Shown piece by piece: positions 28,238-38,000 of a stretch of 64,000 nucleotides of DNA. Origin of the DNA: Legionella hackeliae (lineage in GTDB: Bacteria > Pseudomonadota > Gammaproteobacteria > Legionellales > Legionellaceae); the NCBI RefSeq assembly GCF_000953655.1, contig NZ_LN681225.1:3051501-3115500 (forward strand), written 5' to 3'. Position 1 is the first letter of the stretch. Every line of letters begins with the position of its first letter. Made by a program: the position numbers and the translations under genes. The notes below the pieces were generated by a model. That model made no database searches. It was not told the DNA's origin and saw only the letters and a program-made list of their open reading frames with translations.

Positions 28238-28960
28238 TCAAGTTTCCTGAGTCAGCATTTGCTTACGAATCTCAGCAATTGCCTTGGTCGGATTGAGTCC
28301 CTTCGGGCAAACATTCGCGCAATTCATAATTGAGCGACAACGAAATACACTGAAAGGATCTTGTAATTTATCCAAACGGTGTTGCTTAGCTGTGTCCCTA
28401 CTATCTGCCAAAAAGCGTCGTGCTTGTAAAAGTCCAGCAGGCCCAACAAATTTTTCAGGATTCCACCAAAATGAAGGACAAGAACTGGTACAGCACGCGC
28501 ATAAAATACACTCATATAACCCATCGAGCTGAGCCCGCTCTGCTGGCGACTGCAATCGCTCATGAGCAGGTACGACGCCATCGTTCTGCAAATAAGGCTC
28601 AATGCGCTCATATTGCTGATAAAATTGCGTCATATCCACGACTAAATCTCGTATTATTGGAAATCCAGGTAATGGACGAATAACGATTTTATCAGTCTTT
28701 AACTGTGAAAGAGAAGTAATGCAGGCTAAACCATTAGTACCATTTATATTCATACCGTCAGAACCACATACTCCTTCACGACAAGAACGTCGATAAGCCA
28801 AGGTAGGATCCTGCTCGGCCTTAATACGCTCAAGCAAAGTTAATAGCATAGGATCACTTTTGGCCGGAATTGCTATTTCGTAATCCTGCATGTAAGGCTC
28901 AGTGTTCGCCTCTGGATTATATCGATAAATAGACAGGCACAGATTTCTTATGTCAGCCAC
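28238..28960 (-). CDS. sdhB: Succinate dehydrogenase iron-sulfur subunit
   Basis: Carries electrons from the SdhA flavin to ubiquinone. The 240-residue protein has the [2Fe-2S] ligands in CREGVCGSDGMNI and CIT further on. The [4Fe-4S] and [3Fe-4S] ligands lie in CILCACCTSSCPSFWWN and CRSIMNCANVCPKGLNP. It lies 12 bp after sdhA and 52 bp before sucA. Confidence 0.97.
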   Translation of the reverse strand: MADIRNLCLSIYRYNPEANTEPYMQDYEIAIPAKSDPMLLTLLERIKAEQDPTLAYRRSCREGVCGSDGMNINGTNGLACITSLSQLKTDKIVIRPLPGFPIIRDLVVDMTQFYQQYERIEPYLQNDGVVPAHERLQSPAERAQLDGLYECILCACCTSSCPSFWWNPEKFVGPAGLLQARRFLADSRDTAKQHRLDKLQDPFSVFRCRSIMNCANVCPKGLNPTKAIAEIRKQMLTQET

Positions 28961-28972
28961 AGTATATCCTCT

Positions 28973-30742
28973 CTAGTAAACGCGTTCTTTAGGCTCAAAT
29001 GCCTTAATATATTTAGGTGATGTATTTACAGGTCGAAAATCAATGGTATCACCTTGCTCAAAATACAAAGTATGTTTAATCCAATTTGCATCATCACGCG
29101 CAGGGTAGTCTTCTCGGCTATGTGCTCCACGACTTTCAGTACGTGCAAGCGCTGAATGTGCCGTAGCACAAGCAGTAGCCATCAAATTATCCAATTCTAG
29201 TGCAGAAATGCGTTCCGTATTAAAAACTTTACTTTTATCGCTAAGCATTGCGTTATTCAAACGCTCACGCAGTGCTTCCAAACGATGAAGACCATTGGTC
29301 ATAATGTCGCCAGTGCGGAATACACCAAAATCTTCTTGCATGACGCGTTGCATTTCATCACGAATTACTGTTGGACTTTCGCCTTCTGTTGAATTTTCCC
29401 AACGGTTATAGCGAGCCAAAGCAGCATCAATATCATCATCAGTGATATAAGGCATCTCTGGCAACTGGTTGGATTGCCATAATTCTTCGACATGAAGACC
29501 CGCAGCACGACCAAAAACAACCAAATCAAGCAGAGAGTTGCCACCTAAGCGATTAGCACCATGTACAGAAACGCAAGCACATTCTCCTACTGCATAAAGC
29601 CCTTCCATAATATGATCAGCGCCATCCTTTTTGGTAATGACTTGGCCATGCATGTTCGTTGGAATGCCACCCATACTATAATGGCAAGTGGGCACAACAG
29701 GAATAGGTTCAACAATGGGATCTACACCTGCAAATTTCATCGATAACTCACGGATTCCCGGCAAGCGTGATTTGATCAAATCAGCACCCAAATGATCCAG
29801 TTTCAGCTTTACGTGATCAATACCTTTCGGATCAAAACCTTTACCTGCGCGAATTTCCAGGGCCATGGAGCGCGCCACTACGTCGCGAGAGGCTAAATCT
29901 TTCACTCGTGGTGCATAGCGCTCCATGAAGCGCTCACCATCTTTATTAATGAGATAGCCACCTTCACCACGGCAGCCTTCAGTCACTAGAACACCTGCAC
30001 CAGCAATACCTGTGGGATGAAATTGCCACATCTCCATATCTTGTAGCGCAAGACCAGCACGTAAAGCCATGCCAAAACCATCGCCTGTATTAATAAGAGC
30101 ATTTGTTGTTGATTGAAAAATGCGCCCAGCACCACCAGTCGCAAGAATACAAACTCGAGTTTGATAAAAAACAATCTCTCCAGTTTCAATACACAAAGCG
30201 GTAACACCGGCAATACGCCCATGAGCATCTTTTACAAAATCCAATGCATACCATTCACTAAAAACATGGGTTTTAGCCTTTAGATTTTGCTGATAGAGGG
30301 TATGCAATAAAGCATGTCCAGTTCTGTCTGCTGCAGCACATGTGCGTGCGGCCTGCTCACCACCAAAATTTTTAGATTGACCACCAAAAGGGCGTTGATA
30401 AATTTTACCATTATCCATTCGGGAAAAAGGCAGCCCCATATGCTCAAGTTCATAAACAGCTTCAGGGCCAGTTTTACACAAATACTCAATACAATCCTGA
30501 TCGCCAATATAATCAGCACCTTTGACTGTGTCATACATGTGCCAGCGCCAATCATCTACATCAGCATTTCCAAGGGCGGCAGTAATTCCCCCTTGAGCTG
30601 ACACGGTATGAGAGCGTGTTGGAAAAACCTTGGATAATAATGCCACCTTCAAACCAGAATTGGCTAATTGCAACGCTGCCCGCATTCCCGCGCCACCTGC
30701 ACCAATAATTACTGCATCAAACTTGTTACGTGCAATTGCCAT
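28973..30742 (-). CDS. sdhA: Succinate dehydrogenase flavoprotein subunit
   Basis: Oxidises succinate to fumarate with covalently bound FAD. It begins with the FAD-binding [17 protein letters not shown]. The flavinylated His is in [17 protein letters not shown]. Catalytic-domain motifs include [13 protein letters not shown] and [14 protein letters not shown]. Starting at the ATG at 30742, with a GGGGG stretch 8 bases upstream, gives 589 residues. A longer reading to 30838 would run far into sdhD. It is separated from sdhD by only 2 bp. Confidence 0.97.
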   Translation of the reverse strand: MAIARNKFDAVIIGAGGAGMRAALQLANSGLKVALLSKVFPTRSHTVSAQGGITAALGNADVDDWRWHMYDTVKGADYIGDQDCIEYLCKTGPEAVYELEHMGLPFSRMDNGKIYQRPFGGQSKNFGGEQAARTCAAADRTGHALLHTLYQQNLKAKTHVFSEWYALDFVKDAHGRIAGVTALCIETGEIVFYQTRVCILATGGAGRIFQSTTNALINTGDGFGMALRAGLALQDMEMWQFHPTGIAGAGVLVTEGCRGEGGYLINKDGERFMERYAPRVKDLASRDVVARSMALEIRAGKGFDPKGIDHVKLKLDHLGADLIKSRLPGIRELSMKFAGVDPIVEPIPVVPTCHYSMGGIPTNMHGQVITKKDGADHIMEGLYAVGECACVSVHGANRLGGNSLLDLVVFGRAAGLHVEELWQSNQLPEMPYITDDDIDAALARYNRWENSTEGESPTVIRDEMQRVMQEDFGVFRTGDIMTNGLHRLEALRERLNNAMLSDKSKVFNTERISALELDNLMATACATAHSALARTESRGAHSREDYPARDDANWIKHTLYFEQGDTIDFRPVNTSPKYIKAFEPKERVY

Positions 30743-30744
30743 GG

Positions 30745-31092
30745 TTATTGCCCCCACAAAATTAGTAAGCCCCAAACGAATTGGCCTAGAAGCCATAAAA
30801 GAACCCACATTTGGACAGTGAGTCTTATCGCCGTACATTTAATGTAATCGGTGGTTACAGTCCAAACTCCTATCCAGGCATGCAGGGAAATAGCAAATAA
30901 AGCGATAAGACTTGCTATTTTAAAGCTAAGGTGTTGAAACAAGGTATGCCATTCTACATAGCTTAAATTTGGATGAAATAGCAAATAACCCAGTAGAAAT
31001 AAGGAGTAAACGGCAAAATAAATCGAGGTAACACGTTGAATCAACCAATCTTTTAAACCATTGCCAGTTAAACTTGTAATATTGGTTACCAT
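30745..31092 (-). CDS. sdhD: Succinate dehydrogenase membrane anchor subunit D
   Basis: A 115-residue hydrophobic subunit with three transmembrane helices that anchors SdhAB and helps bind haem b and quinone. [21 protein letters not shown] and the His in [18 protein letters not shown] are typical for SdhD; the latter His is the likely haem ligand. Its start overlaps the end of sdhC by 7 bp. Confidence 0.93.
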   Translation of the reverse strand: MVTNITSLTGNGLKDWLIQRVTSIYFAVYSLFLLGYLLFHPNLSYVEWHTLFQHLSFKIASLIALFAISLHAWIGVWTVTTDYIKCTAIRLTVQMWVLLWLLGQFVWGLLILWGQ

Positions 31093-31472
31093 ATCCAGAT
31101 TCCTAGAAGAAGAGTCAGTATTATCGCCAAAGTGATAACAAAAATGGCACTGCGACGGCCAGATTTAACGTCCTCACCATAGCCTAAATCCATCAGTAAA
31201 TGACGGATACCTGCTAGCATATGATAGATTAACGCTGCACTGAAAGCCCATAATACGAGTTTATGAAGTGGCTGACCAAGCATCTGCTGTAAAGCCATAA
31301 ACGAATTCGGACTTTGTAGCGATATTGCCAAAAAATAAAGCATTGCCGGCATTAATAAGAATAGAACCAAACCAGAAATTCGATGCAAAATCGAAGCAAT
31401 GGCCATTGGAGGAAATTTCATGGTTCCCAAATCAAGATTTATTGGTCTTTTTTGATTCACTGTCAAAATCAT
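31086..31472 (-). CDS. sdhC: Succinate dehydrogenase cytochrome b556 subunit C
   Basis: A 128-residue membrane subunit with three helices. It shows RPINLDLGTMKFPPMAIASI, HRISG, and HMLAGIRHLLMDLGYGED with a haem-ligand His, the SdhC signatures. It is the first gene of sdhCDAB-sucABCD. The start is uncertain: AAGG abuts the first ATG, and in-frame TTG and GTG codons follow at codons 3 and 5, the latter giving an N-terminus more like other SdhC proteins. The 252-bp divergent region to the HDOD gene must hold the operon promoter. gltA, common at this spot, is absent. Confidence 0.94.
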   Translation of the reverse strand: MILTVNQKRPINLDLGTMKFPPMAIASILHRISGLVLFLLMPAMLYFLAISLQSPNSFMALQQMLGQPLHKLVLWAFSAALIYHMLAGIRHLLMDLGYGEDVKSGRRSAIFVITLAIILTLLLGIWIW

Positions 31473-31724
31473 CCTTAAAAGAAATACTATTAATATAGCA
31501 TAATCAGTCTTTATGAGTTATAGCTAAATTTACCTGAACCTGCCTTAATTCCACATTGGCTACCTTTTCAGGAAGCCATTAAGTCTAAGCTCAAATTAAA
31601 AACTTGTGCAGTATACCACTCTGTATTTTTTGCGCAAAGATTCAAGCCTGTACTAGTCTCTGTTTTTAGCGATCTTTCGATTCCCGTACTATGCTTTTAA
31701 TAATAAGGTTACAGGGAATTAGCC

Positions 31725-32870
31725 ATGCTAATTAAGCGCACTATCTATAATCAACGATTAGAATGTGCCGGCATTGAAATTATTGCTAATAAGCAAGCTC
31801 AGGAGCATGGTGATATATTTGAGCACTTTGCAACAATTCAGCGCAATACAGCCAAACATCTTCCATTATTTATTCCGTATGCGCTTAAATTTTTAGTTGA
31901 GAAAGCAGAATCTCCTATAGAACAACCTATCGTTCTTAAACTTCATGCTGCCGATATCAATACCAGCTGCCCACGTGAAGAATTAGAAACCTCACCCTAT
32001 CGTTTAGCTTTGCTTATCGATAGCCCACAACAGCTTGCCTGGCTAAATTTCGCCGATTATGTTGCCTTAAGTGAACATTTAATGACTGCAGCCAATGTCT
32101 CTAAAGTGGTTAAATACAGTCATGAGCGACAACGAAAAGTGATTGCCTATGACTTAAGTCATCCTAATAGTTTCGAACGCTCAAAAGCGATGGAAATGGA
32201 TTTTTATTGTGGTGATTTTCTCTTCCATCCACAATCACCGGAAAAAACTGAAATTGCTGCAAATAAATTGAACTTACTGGAGTTGATAACAAAGCTGCAG
32301 CAGCAAGACATTAATATGGAAACCGTTATTGGTCTTATTCAAAGTGATCCAATGTTAAGTTATCAATTATTAAAAGTAGCCAATTCAGTCGCCTTTTCAG
32401 GTTATCAAGATATTGAATCTATTCAGCAAGCCGTTGTTCGACTCGGAATATTTAATTTAAAAAATTGGGTCATGGTATTATCAATGACCAATGTCTCCAA
32501 TAAGCCCTTAGAGATTGTTGAATCAGGTTTAATTCGAGCTCACATGGCACAAAAATTAGCAGAAACACAACCAGAACTCTGTGCTCAAAGTGCCTATACC
32601 GCAGGATTGCTATCAGTTTTAGATAGCTTGATGGATAGTCCTTTAGAAAATTTAATTGACAAAATTACATTATCAGCAGAAATTAAACTCGCGTTATTAT
32701 CGCGGAAAGGCCCCATCGGCAAAATTCTTGATATCGTCATTGCCTATGAGGAAGGACATTGGGAAGACCTGCCCGAAACTGAATATTTTGGTCTGGATTT
32801 GAGTAAAGTTTATATTGACTGTTTAGAACAGGTCTCATTAGGGACCAAAACAATGAGCGAAGGAAAATAG
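31725..32870 (+). CDS. HDOD-domain signalling protein (EAL-like plus HDOD)
   Basis: A 381-residue protein of the YuxH type. The N-terminal half is an EAL-like region (opening IYNQRLECAGIEIIAN) that lacks the EAL catalytic signature, so it is probably inactive. The C-terminal half, from about residue 185, is an HDOD domain (LLELITKLQQQDINMETVI, SDPMLSYQLLKVANS, QAVVRLGIFNLKNW). HDOD proteins act in signalling and stress responses without a shared enzyme activity. It is followed 4 bp later by the RDD gene and likely forms an operon with it. Confidence 0.85.
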   Translation: MLIKRTIYNQRLECAGIEIIANKQAQEHGDIFEHFATIQRNTAKHLPLFIPYALKFLVEKAESPIEQPIVLKLHAADINTSCPREELETSPYRLALLIDSPQQLAWLNFADYVALSEHLMTAANVSKVVKYSHERQRKVIAYDLSHPNSFERSKAMEMDFYCGDFLFHPQSPEKTEIAANKLNLLELITKLQQQDINMETVIGLIQSDPMLSYQLLKVANSVAFSGYQDIESIQQAVVRLGIFNLKNWVMVLSMTNVSNKPLEIVESGLIRAHMAQKLAETQPELCAQSAYTAGLLSVLDSLMDSPLENLIDKITLSAEIKLALLSRKGPIGKILDIVIAYEEGHWEDLPETEYFGLDLSKVYIDCLEQVSLGTKTMSEGK

Positions 32871-32874
32871 TCTT

Positions 32875-33252
32875 ATGTTATTGAGATCTCTGGCTGCACA
32901 AATTTACGATAGTTTTATTATTACCGCTTTATTTTTTGCCTTTACCACTATTTGCCTTTTATTTAATCACGGCACAGCTATTGCGGCCGCAACTCGATGG
33001 TACCAGTTTTGTTTAATAGCCCTTTTTGTGGCCTATTACATGATCTCTCTACGCTACGGAGGCCAGACAATAGGTATGCGAGCCTGGCGATTGCAACTCA
33101 TTTCCAAGAATGGCAATTTAAATTGGCAACAAACCGTGAGGCGCTTATTGTTAATTTTACCTGCCTATGTTGTCGGATTAGTTAGTTTTCATAGCCCACA
33201 ACAATTGCTCTCTCAGTGGACGAAAACGCGGTTGCAGGTCGTTTTTTCATAA
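32875..33252 (+). CDS. RDD-family membrane protein
   Basis: A 125-residue inner-membrane protein with three hydrophobic segments. The RDD signature is seen in AAQIYDSFIITALFF at the N-terminus (RDD-like Arg/Asp positions) and in YGGQTIGMRAWRLQLIS. Function is unknown in most members; some act as ion antiporters. The last 71 bp overlap the convergent kinase gene on the other strand, an unusually deep tail-to-tail overlap. Confidence 0.8.
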   Translation: MLLRSLAAQIYDSFIITALFFAFTTICLLFNHGTAIAAATRWYQFCLIALFVAYYMISLRYGGQTIGMRAWRLQLISKNGNLNWQQTVRRLLLILPAYVVGLVSFHSPQQLLSQWTKTRLQVVFS

Positions 33253-34771
33253 ACAAAGCATGTGAACCCTGGCTTAAAGGAGCGGGTCGAGGGACCGCAT
33301 GGCTTTGTTCCTTAGTTAATTGCTCCACAACTATTGTAATCAAAGGGATTATTTCTTGCGGTGCCTGCTTAAGCGTGTTTTTAAACACATCACCTTGTTT
33401 AGAAAAAAATGCTTCCCAGTTTTTTTCCTCATAGCAAGACAACAGCCATTGTAACTCTTTTTGCATTACCGGGGATTTAAAAAACGACTGTGACTGAGAA
33501 ACGGAATTGTTAAATTGCTTATTTTCTATCAATTGCTTTAACAAAACTCTAATCAGATTACTTATCCCCTCTTGATTCAGAGCCTTATCTTGTGTACACA
33601 ACTCATAAAAGCAAAAACTCTTTTGGGGTCCTAATAAATGAATTAATCGGTTCTGAACCGTTTGATCAAGTGAGTAAAATAGCTGTCGTTGACTCTTATC
33701 TTCTAACCAGGTGGCTTCCCCAGCTGCTATTCTCATGCGCAAGCTAAAGACACTGGCATCTTCCCCTTGCTCCGTAAATAAGCACTTCTGCCTTAGGGCC
33801 GTAAAAAATTCCAATATGGCATCAGAGGACGGTCGCAGTGCTTTTTCTCGCGCAACCATTTGTAACAGGAATTTTTTCAGTAACTCACAAAGAGAGTTAT
33901 CTAGCACCTCTTTAAAATGTCCAAATAATCCTTCCGGGTTATACCCTAATTCGGCATAGTGTTTAACCAAACCTTCATAGCCCATTGCAGGATGATTGTC
34001 CCTGAACTCCAGCATTGTTTTAAATGGATTTTTAGCGCCGAAAATTGACAGCAATAAGGGGCCTAGCGCATAAAAGTCACTTAATTCAGAATAATCGCCA
34101 TCGAGTAACTCGAGAGCCAAATGCTCCGGGGTTCCTTGAACTATTTGTGGTATAGCTAGTATTGGTTTACTGTAATCATCATCAAGATATTCAACATCAA
34201 TTTTTGTCTTAGCGGGTTTGTGATCATCAGATGGTGCTTCTTTTACTATTTTAATTTTAACGTTGGAACCTTTGATATCCCCATGAACAACAGAGGTTCC
34301 CTTGCTATTCCTGTAATGCAATGGATTTAAGCCAATAACAAGTTGCCAGGCCGCATCAACTGCCTGGAAAAATGTCATGCTCTTAATTTCCGGGTTATCA
34401 TCAATAGCGGGATTAATATGAAACCCTTCAACAAATTTCATGATAAGTACCATTCTGCCTCGCACCTCAAGGGGCAGATAGCTATTGCTGGATTTTCGAT
34501 AAGGAGATGGCGTATAACCTGGTTTGTAGAGTTTAATGGCCACTGGGTTATTGTGTTGAATAATGACATCATTGATATCAATAACTGAAGGACCTGTTAT
34601 TGCTTTAGGATTTTTTAATTCGCAACGATAGCCCTTATAGACATCCGCGGAGCCGCCGCTTCCCAGTGTCTCCGAGAAATCACTAAAAAAATAAATAATT
34701 TTTCCATTACTTTGGGTTACTGGAAAAACAGTAGAAGAATTTCCTTTATTTTCCTTTGTACTCTCTCCCAT
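33182..34771 (-). CDS. Eukaryotic-like Ser/Thr protein kinase, candidate effector (LegK-like)
   Basis: A 529-residue protein with a protein-kinase fold in the N-terminal half. The glycine-rich loop is GSGGSADVYKG (residues 37-47), the ATP-binding Lys is K80 in VAIKLYKPG, and the catalytic loop is HGDIKGSN (163-170). DDDYSKP near 197-203 sits at the DFG position without the classical Phe-Gly. GTPEHLALELLDG resembles an APE segment. The C-terminal half is helical with no known domain. GAGG lies 8 bases before the ATG at 34771; a TTG reading to 34786 overlaps it. There is no signal peptide. Legionella encodes several such kinases as secreted LegK effectors, so that role is plausible. No PmrA or CpxR box was found upstream. 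Confidence 0.82.
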   Translation of the reverse strand: MGESTKENKGNSSTVFPVTQSNGKIIYFFSDFSETLGSGGSADVYKGYRCELKNPKAITGPSVIDINDVIIQHNNPVAIKLYKPGYTPSPYRKSSNSYLPLEVRGRMVLIMKFVEGFHINPAIDDNPEIKSMTFFQAVDAAWQLVIGLNPLHYRNSKGTSVVHGDIKGSNVKIKIVKEAPSDDHKPAKTKIDVEYLDDDYSKPILAIPQIVQGTPEHLALELLDGDYSELSDFYALGPLLLSIFGAKNPFKTMLEFRDNHPAMGYEGLVKHYAELGYNPEGLFGHFKEVLDNSLCELLKKFLLQMVAREKALRPSSDAILEFFTALRQKCLFTEQGEDASVFSLRMRIAAGEATWLEDKSQRQLFYSLDQTVQNRLIHLLGPQKSFCFYELCTQDKALNQEGISNLIRVLLKQLIENKQFNNSVSQSQSFFKSPVMQKELQWLLSCYEEKNWEAFFSKQGDVFKNTLKQAPQEIIPLITIVVEQLTKEQSHAVPRPAPLSQGSHALFMKKRPATAFSSTERAIVVGYEN

Positions 34772-34944
34772 AAATAGAGTCCTCAAAATAATTATCCGTA
34801 AATAAGGGCCATATTATATCTCAAAATTGAATAAAAATAATACAAAAATATTTTTTGCTATTCATTTCCGTTGGAATTACTAAGCAAAGTGAAAGATGAA
34901 TGACTATTTTGAATACATTTTGTTTTCTAAAATTTTACAATTAG

Positions 34945-34964
34945 TTTAATTTTTGCTTAATTTA
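34945..34964 (+). promoter_or_regulatory. PmrA-type tandem box upstream of the 1370-residue gene
   Basis: Direct half-sites tTTAATttt and cTTAATtta are spaced 11 bp start to start, matching the PmrA box except for the first base. A weak -10-like TAACCT follows 7 bp beyond the box. The ATG is about 90 bp downstream, further than for the other two boxes in the window. Confidence 0.65.
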
Positions 34965-35054
34965 AAAGAGGTAACCTGTTCTTATAGACAACAGAAAATC
35001 GATGCGGCTTTGAAAACTTAATGATTTCAAACCTTAATCGAATAAGGATTAGAC

Positions 35055-38000
35055 ATGAAAACTCCAAGTGGAATGGGTAAACTTCTAGCCAAAGATAGGA
35101 AAGATCGCATTATTGAGCGCTATTTAAAAGAAAAATTCAAAGCGAATTATAATCCTTTGTGGCTAAATACACCGGATAACTATACACAGCTTGCTACAGC
35201 GATTGATTTCTTCTATGACCTCGACGATGAGAATCTCGCTGTTACAGCCATCGGTAGTGATAATCCTGAAACGAGAGAGACGCACCAGCTACAATACCTT
35301 AAGCTCGTTGGCCTCCTGGATAAATTTGTTGCTTTTTCCGCTGATACTCCGCCAGTAGCCACTACTTTTAATGAAAAAGACGCAACACTAGCAGGGATTT
35401 TTATTAAGCAAAGTGTTGCTGGACGCTCACTACGAGATCTGCATGCTCAAGCCACTAATCTTGGAGTTGCTGAAAAACTGCTAAACGGCCAATTAGGACA
35501 ATCCGAATGGTTAAGTGAAGTAGATTTAGAGCGCCTTCTTATCAAACTAGGCGTAAAAGACAGAGTCCACATCACTCGTTTAAATGCTGACGATATAGGT
35601 ATGATCTTACATTTTGAACGAGAAAAACATGGCGCAAACCCTGCTCCCTATTCCATTCCTTTAATGATCAATTGTGGAAACAATGAATCATTAGGAGGCC
35701 AAGGCTCACATTGGACTGAGGTGTTAATTCGAGTTGACCCTACAGCCGGTACTGTCAATGTTGACTATCATGACTCCATGCCAGCTGATCCCGGAGCTCA
35801 GGCCATCTTAACCAATGCTATCCATTACAATACTACTTCAATTGTTGATGGTCATGTCAAAAACTACACCGCTTTTCCAGCTGTTGTACATCCCAACTTA
35901 GTCGTTCGAGTTAACTCTGATAATTCGCAAGTAGATAACTGGAGTTGTGGCTATAGAGCATTGCATAAGTTATTAACTTACGCCCAATTTCCAACGCCAG
36001 TAGTGACCCCGGCGTGGACAGCATTTACTACCGCTCTTTATCAATCAGGAGCATTACGCGATGCAATTTATCGCCTGCTGTTAGACGGACTGCAGATTAA
36101 TCAAGACTTTTTCGCAGCGATGCAGCTTGATAAAAGTGCATTTAAAACCCTGGAAAAGGGTAAAAATTATGGTATAGACGAGGATTTTGCTGAACAATAC
36201 ATTAAGTTCTTAGCTACATCTAAATCCACAGCCTCTTCGATTAGTAGCGAGCAATTTACCAAAGAATATAAGGCGATTATTGCCGACCTTACCACACGCA
36301 AATTTGATCCTGAACCGAAAAAAATTGTCGCCCAGTTACAGGAAAATCTAAATAAAATTGCTAAAAGTACAAGCTCTTCTGATGCCAAAATTTTTGCCTT
36401 GCTTGAGGCATTTGGCGCAGCGTATCATGCGATGGCAGACACACGAGGAGCAAGCGCTCAAGCGGCTCAAATTAACAAATTTTGTGAGGAACAGTTTGGC
36501 GTCACAGTCAGTAAGGGCCCTAATTATCATTTTAAAAAGGATGGTTTAATCCTACGCATGATGACCCAACTCGGAAAAAAATCCGAAGACGTGGTTTTAC
36601 CACCCCCAAAAACCGTAACACCTGAAGCAACAAAAATTTCTATCAGTGCACCCATTATCAGTTCACCCAAAGTAGAACTACCTTCCAAGGTTAGTGCTTC
36701 GGTAAATAGTATTAGTACCAAAGCTGATCCCACTCAAGCCAAATTACTTGCAAGACAGACGTTAAGTCGTGTTGGTACGATGTTTAATCCCACCCAATTC
36801 TGTTATGGGCATAAGCCTAGTGGGGTAGAGCCAGGATTTAGAGCAATCGATCTAGACGAAGCTTTTTTTGAACAATTGCAAAAATTTTCTGTCCCACCTG
36901 AATTGACAGGAGATGAAGCTGATGCCCTTAAAATCTTGTCCGCAACACTTATCAAGATTGACAAAGAACTCCCCATAGATGCCTCAGAGGACGTACGACT
37001 AGCCGCATTAAGTCAAAAGCAAAGAGCTTTTGGAACCTTCATTAATACGCTGGTACCTACACCTCATGACCCAGATAGGCTCTCTCCTACTATTTCATGG
37101 CTCTGTGAACAAATCAAAGATTCCATCAAGGAAAACAAACAATTAAGTGCGTGGCTGTACAAATTGGATTATGCAGAAAGTGGAGCGGCTAAAGAACGTG
37201 TCAAAGCTAACAAGGAAGCTCTGCGCGAGTATGTTGGAACTCATTTGGCTCGCATATTTAGCGATAAGAATCAAAACCAAAAAATTGTTTGGCTAAAAGG
37301 TCCTGGAGGCCCTCATGCCTTGTTAGCCTGTGGCTGGAAAAATGGTTTGCGCGAACTAACAGATTTTCTACATGGCGGTGGAGAGCCTGACTATAATGGC
37401 ATTTTAGTAGAGGATCCCAAAGCTGCCGTCAAACATGGTAAATCTTTACCTGGCTTAGGCAGGAACCTTATTTTCTGTCTTGCCATTGGCGATAGAGATG
37501 GCATTGGCAAAGATGGACAAAATAAAGGATTCGCTGACGGCTTCTTTTATGGTTTTGATTATGGAAAACCTTATGAGGGCGATGGCGTTTGTGGAACATT
37601 GCAAGATGATTTTAGTTTTACAAATCCAGGAGCTAGTGCCCCTGCCTTTCTCAGAGGGTCAAGTAAAATCGGTTTAGCACGTCACATCATGTACCGCAAT
37701 TACAGTATCTTCTACGACACTGACTTATCGGAGCGAATGATTGGTGTCCATCTGATGCGAAAGATGATCACTGGTGAAAATCCCAGTGAAGAAGTCATAA
37801 AAAGTTATCCTGGATTGCGACAAGAACTCTATCGAATTCAGACAAACACACCAACCGCTGAAGAACTATTGTCTCGCTTGGCAGTACTTAGAAGCCAAGG
37901 CAAAGAAGGCGGTAATTTGCAAGGTTTAATCGATAATTTATCCATGCAAATTAGCACGGGAAAACTTAGAACATTTGACTTATATTTTGCGGAGATCAAA

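Noticed and set aside
34772-34944. Search for PmrA or CpxR box upstream of the kinase gene on the minus strand
   Set aside because: No ATTAAG pair at 11 bp and no paired GTAAA were found, so no regulator is proposed.
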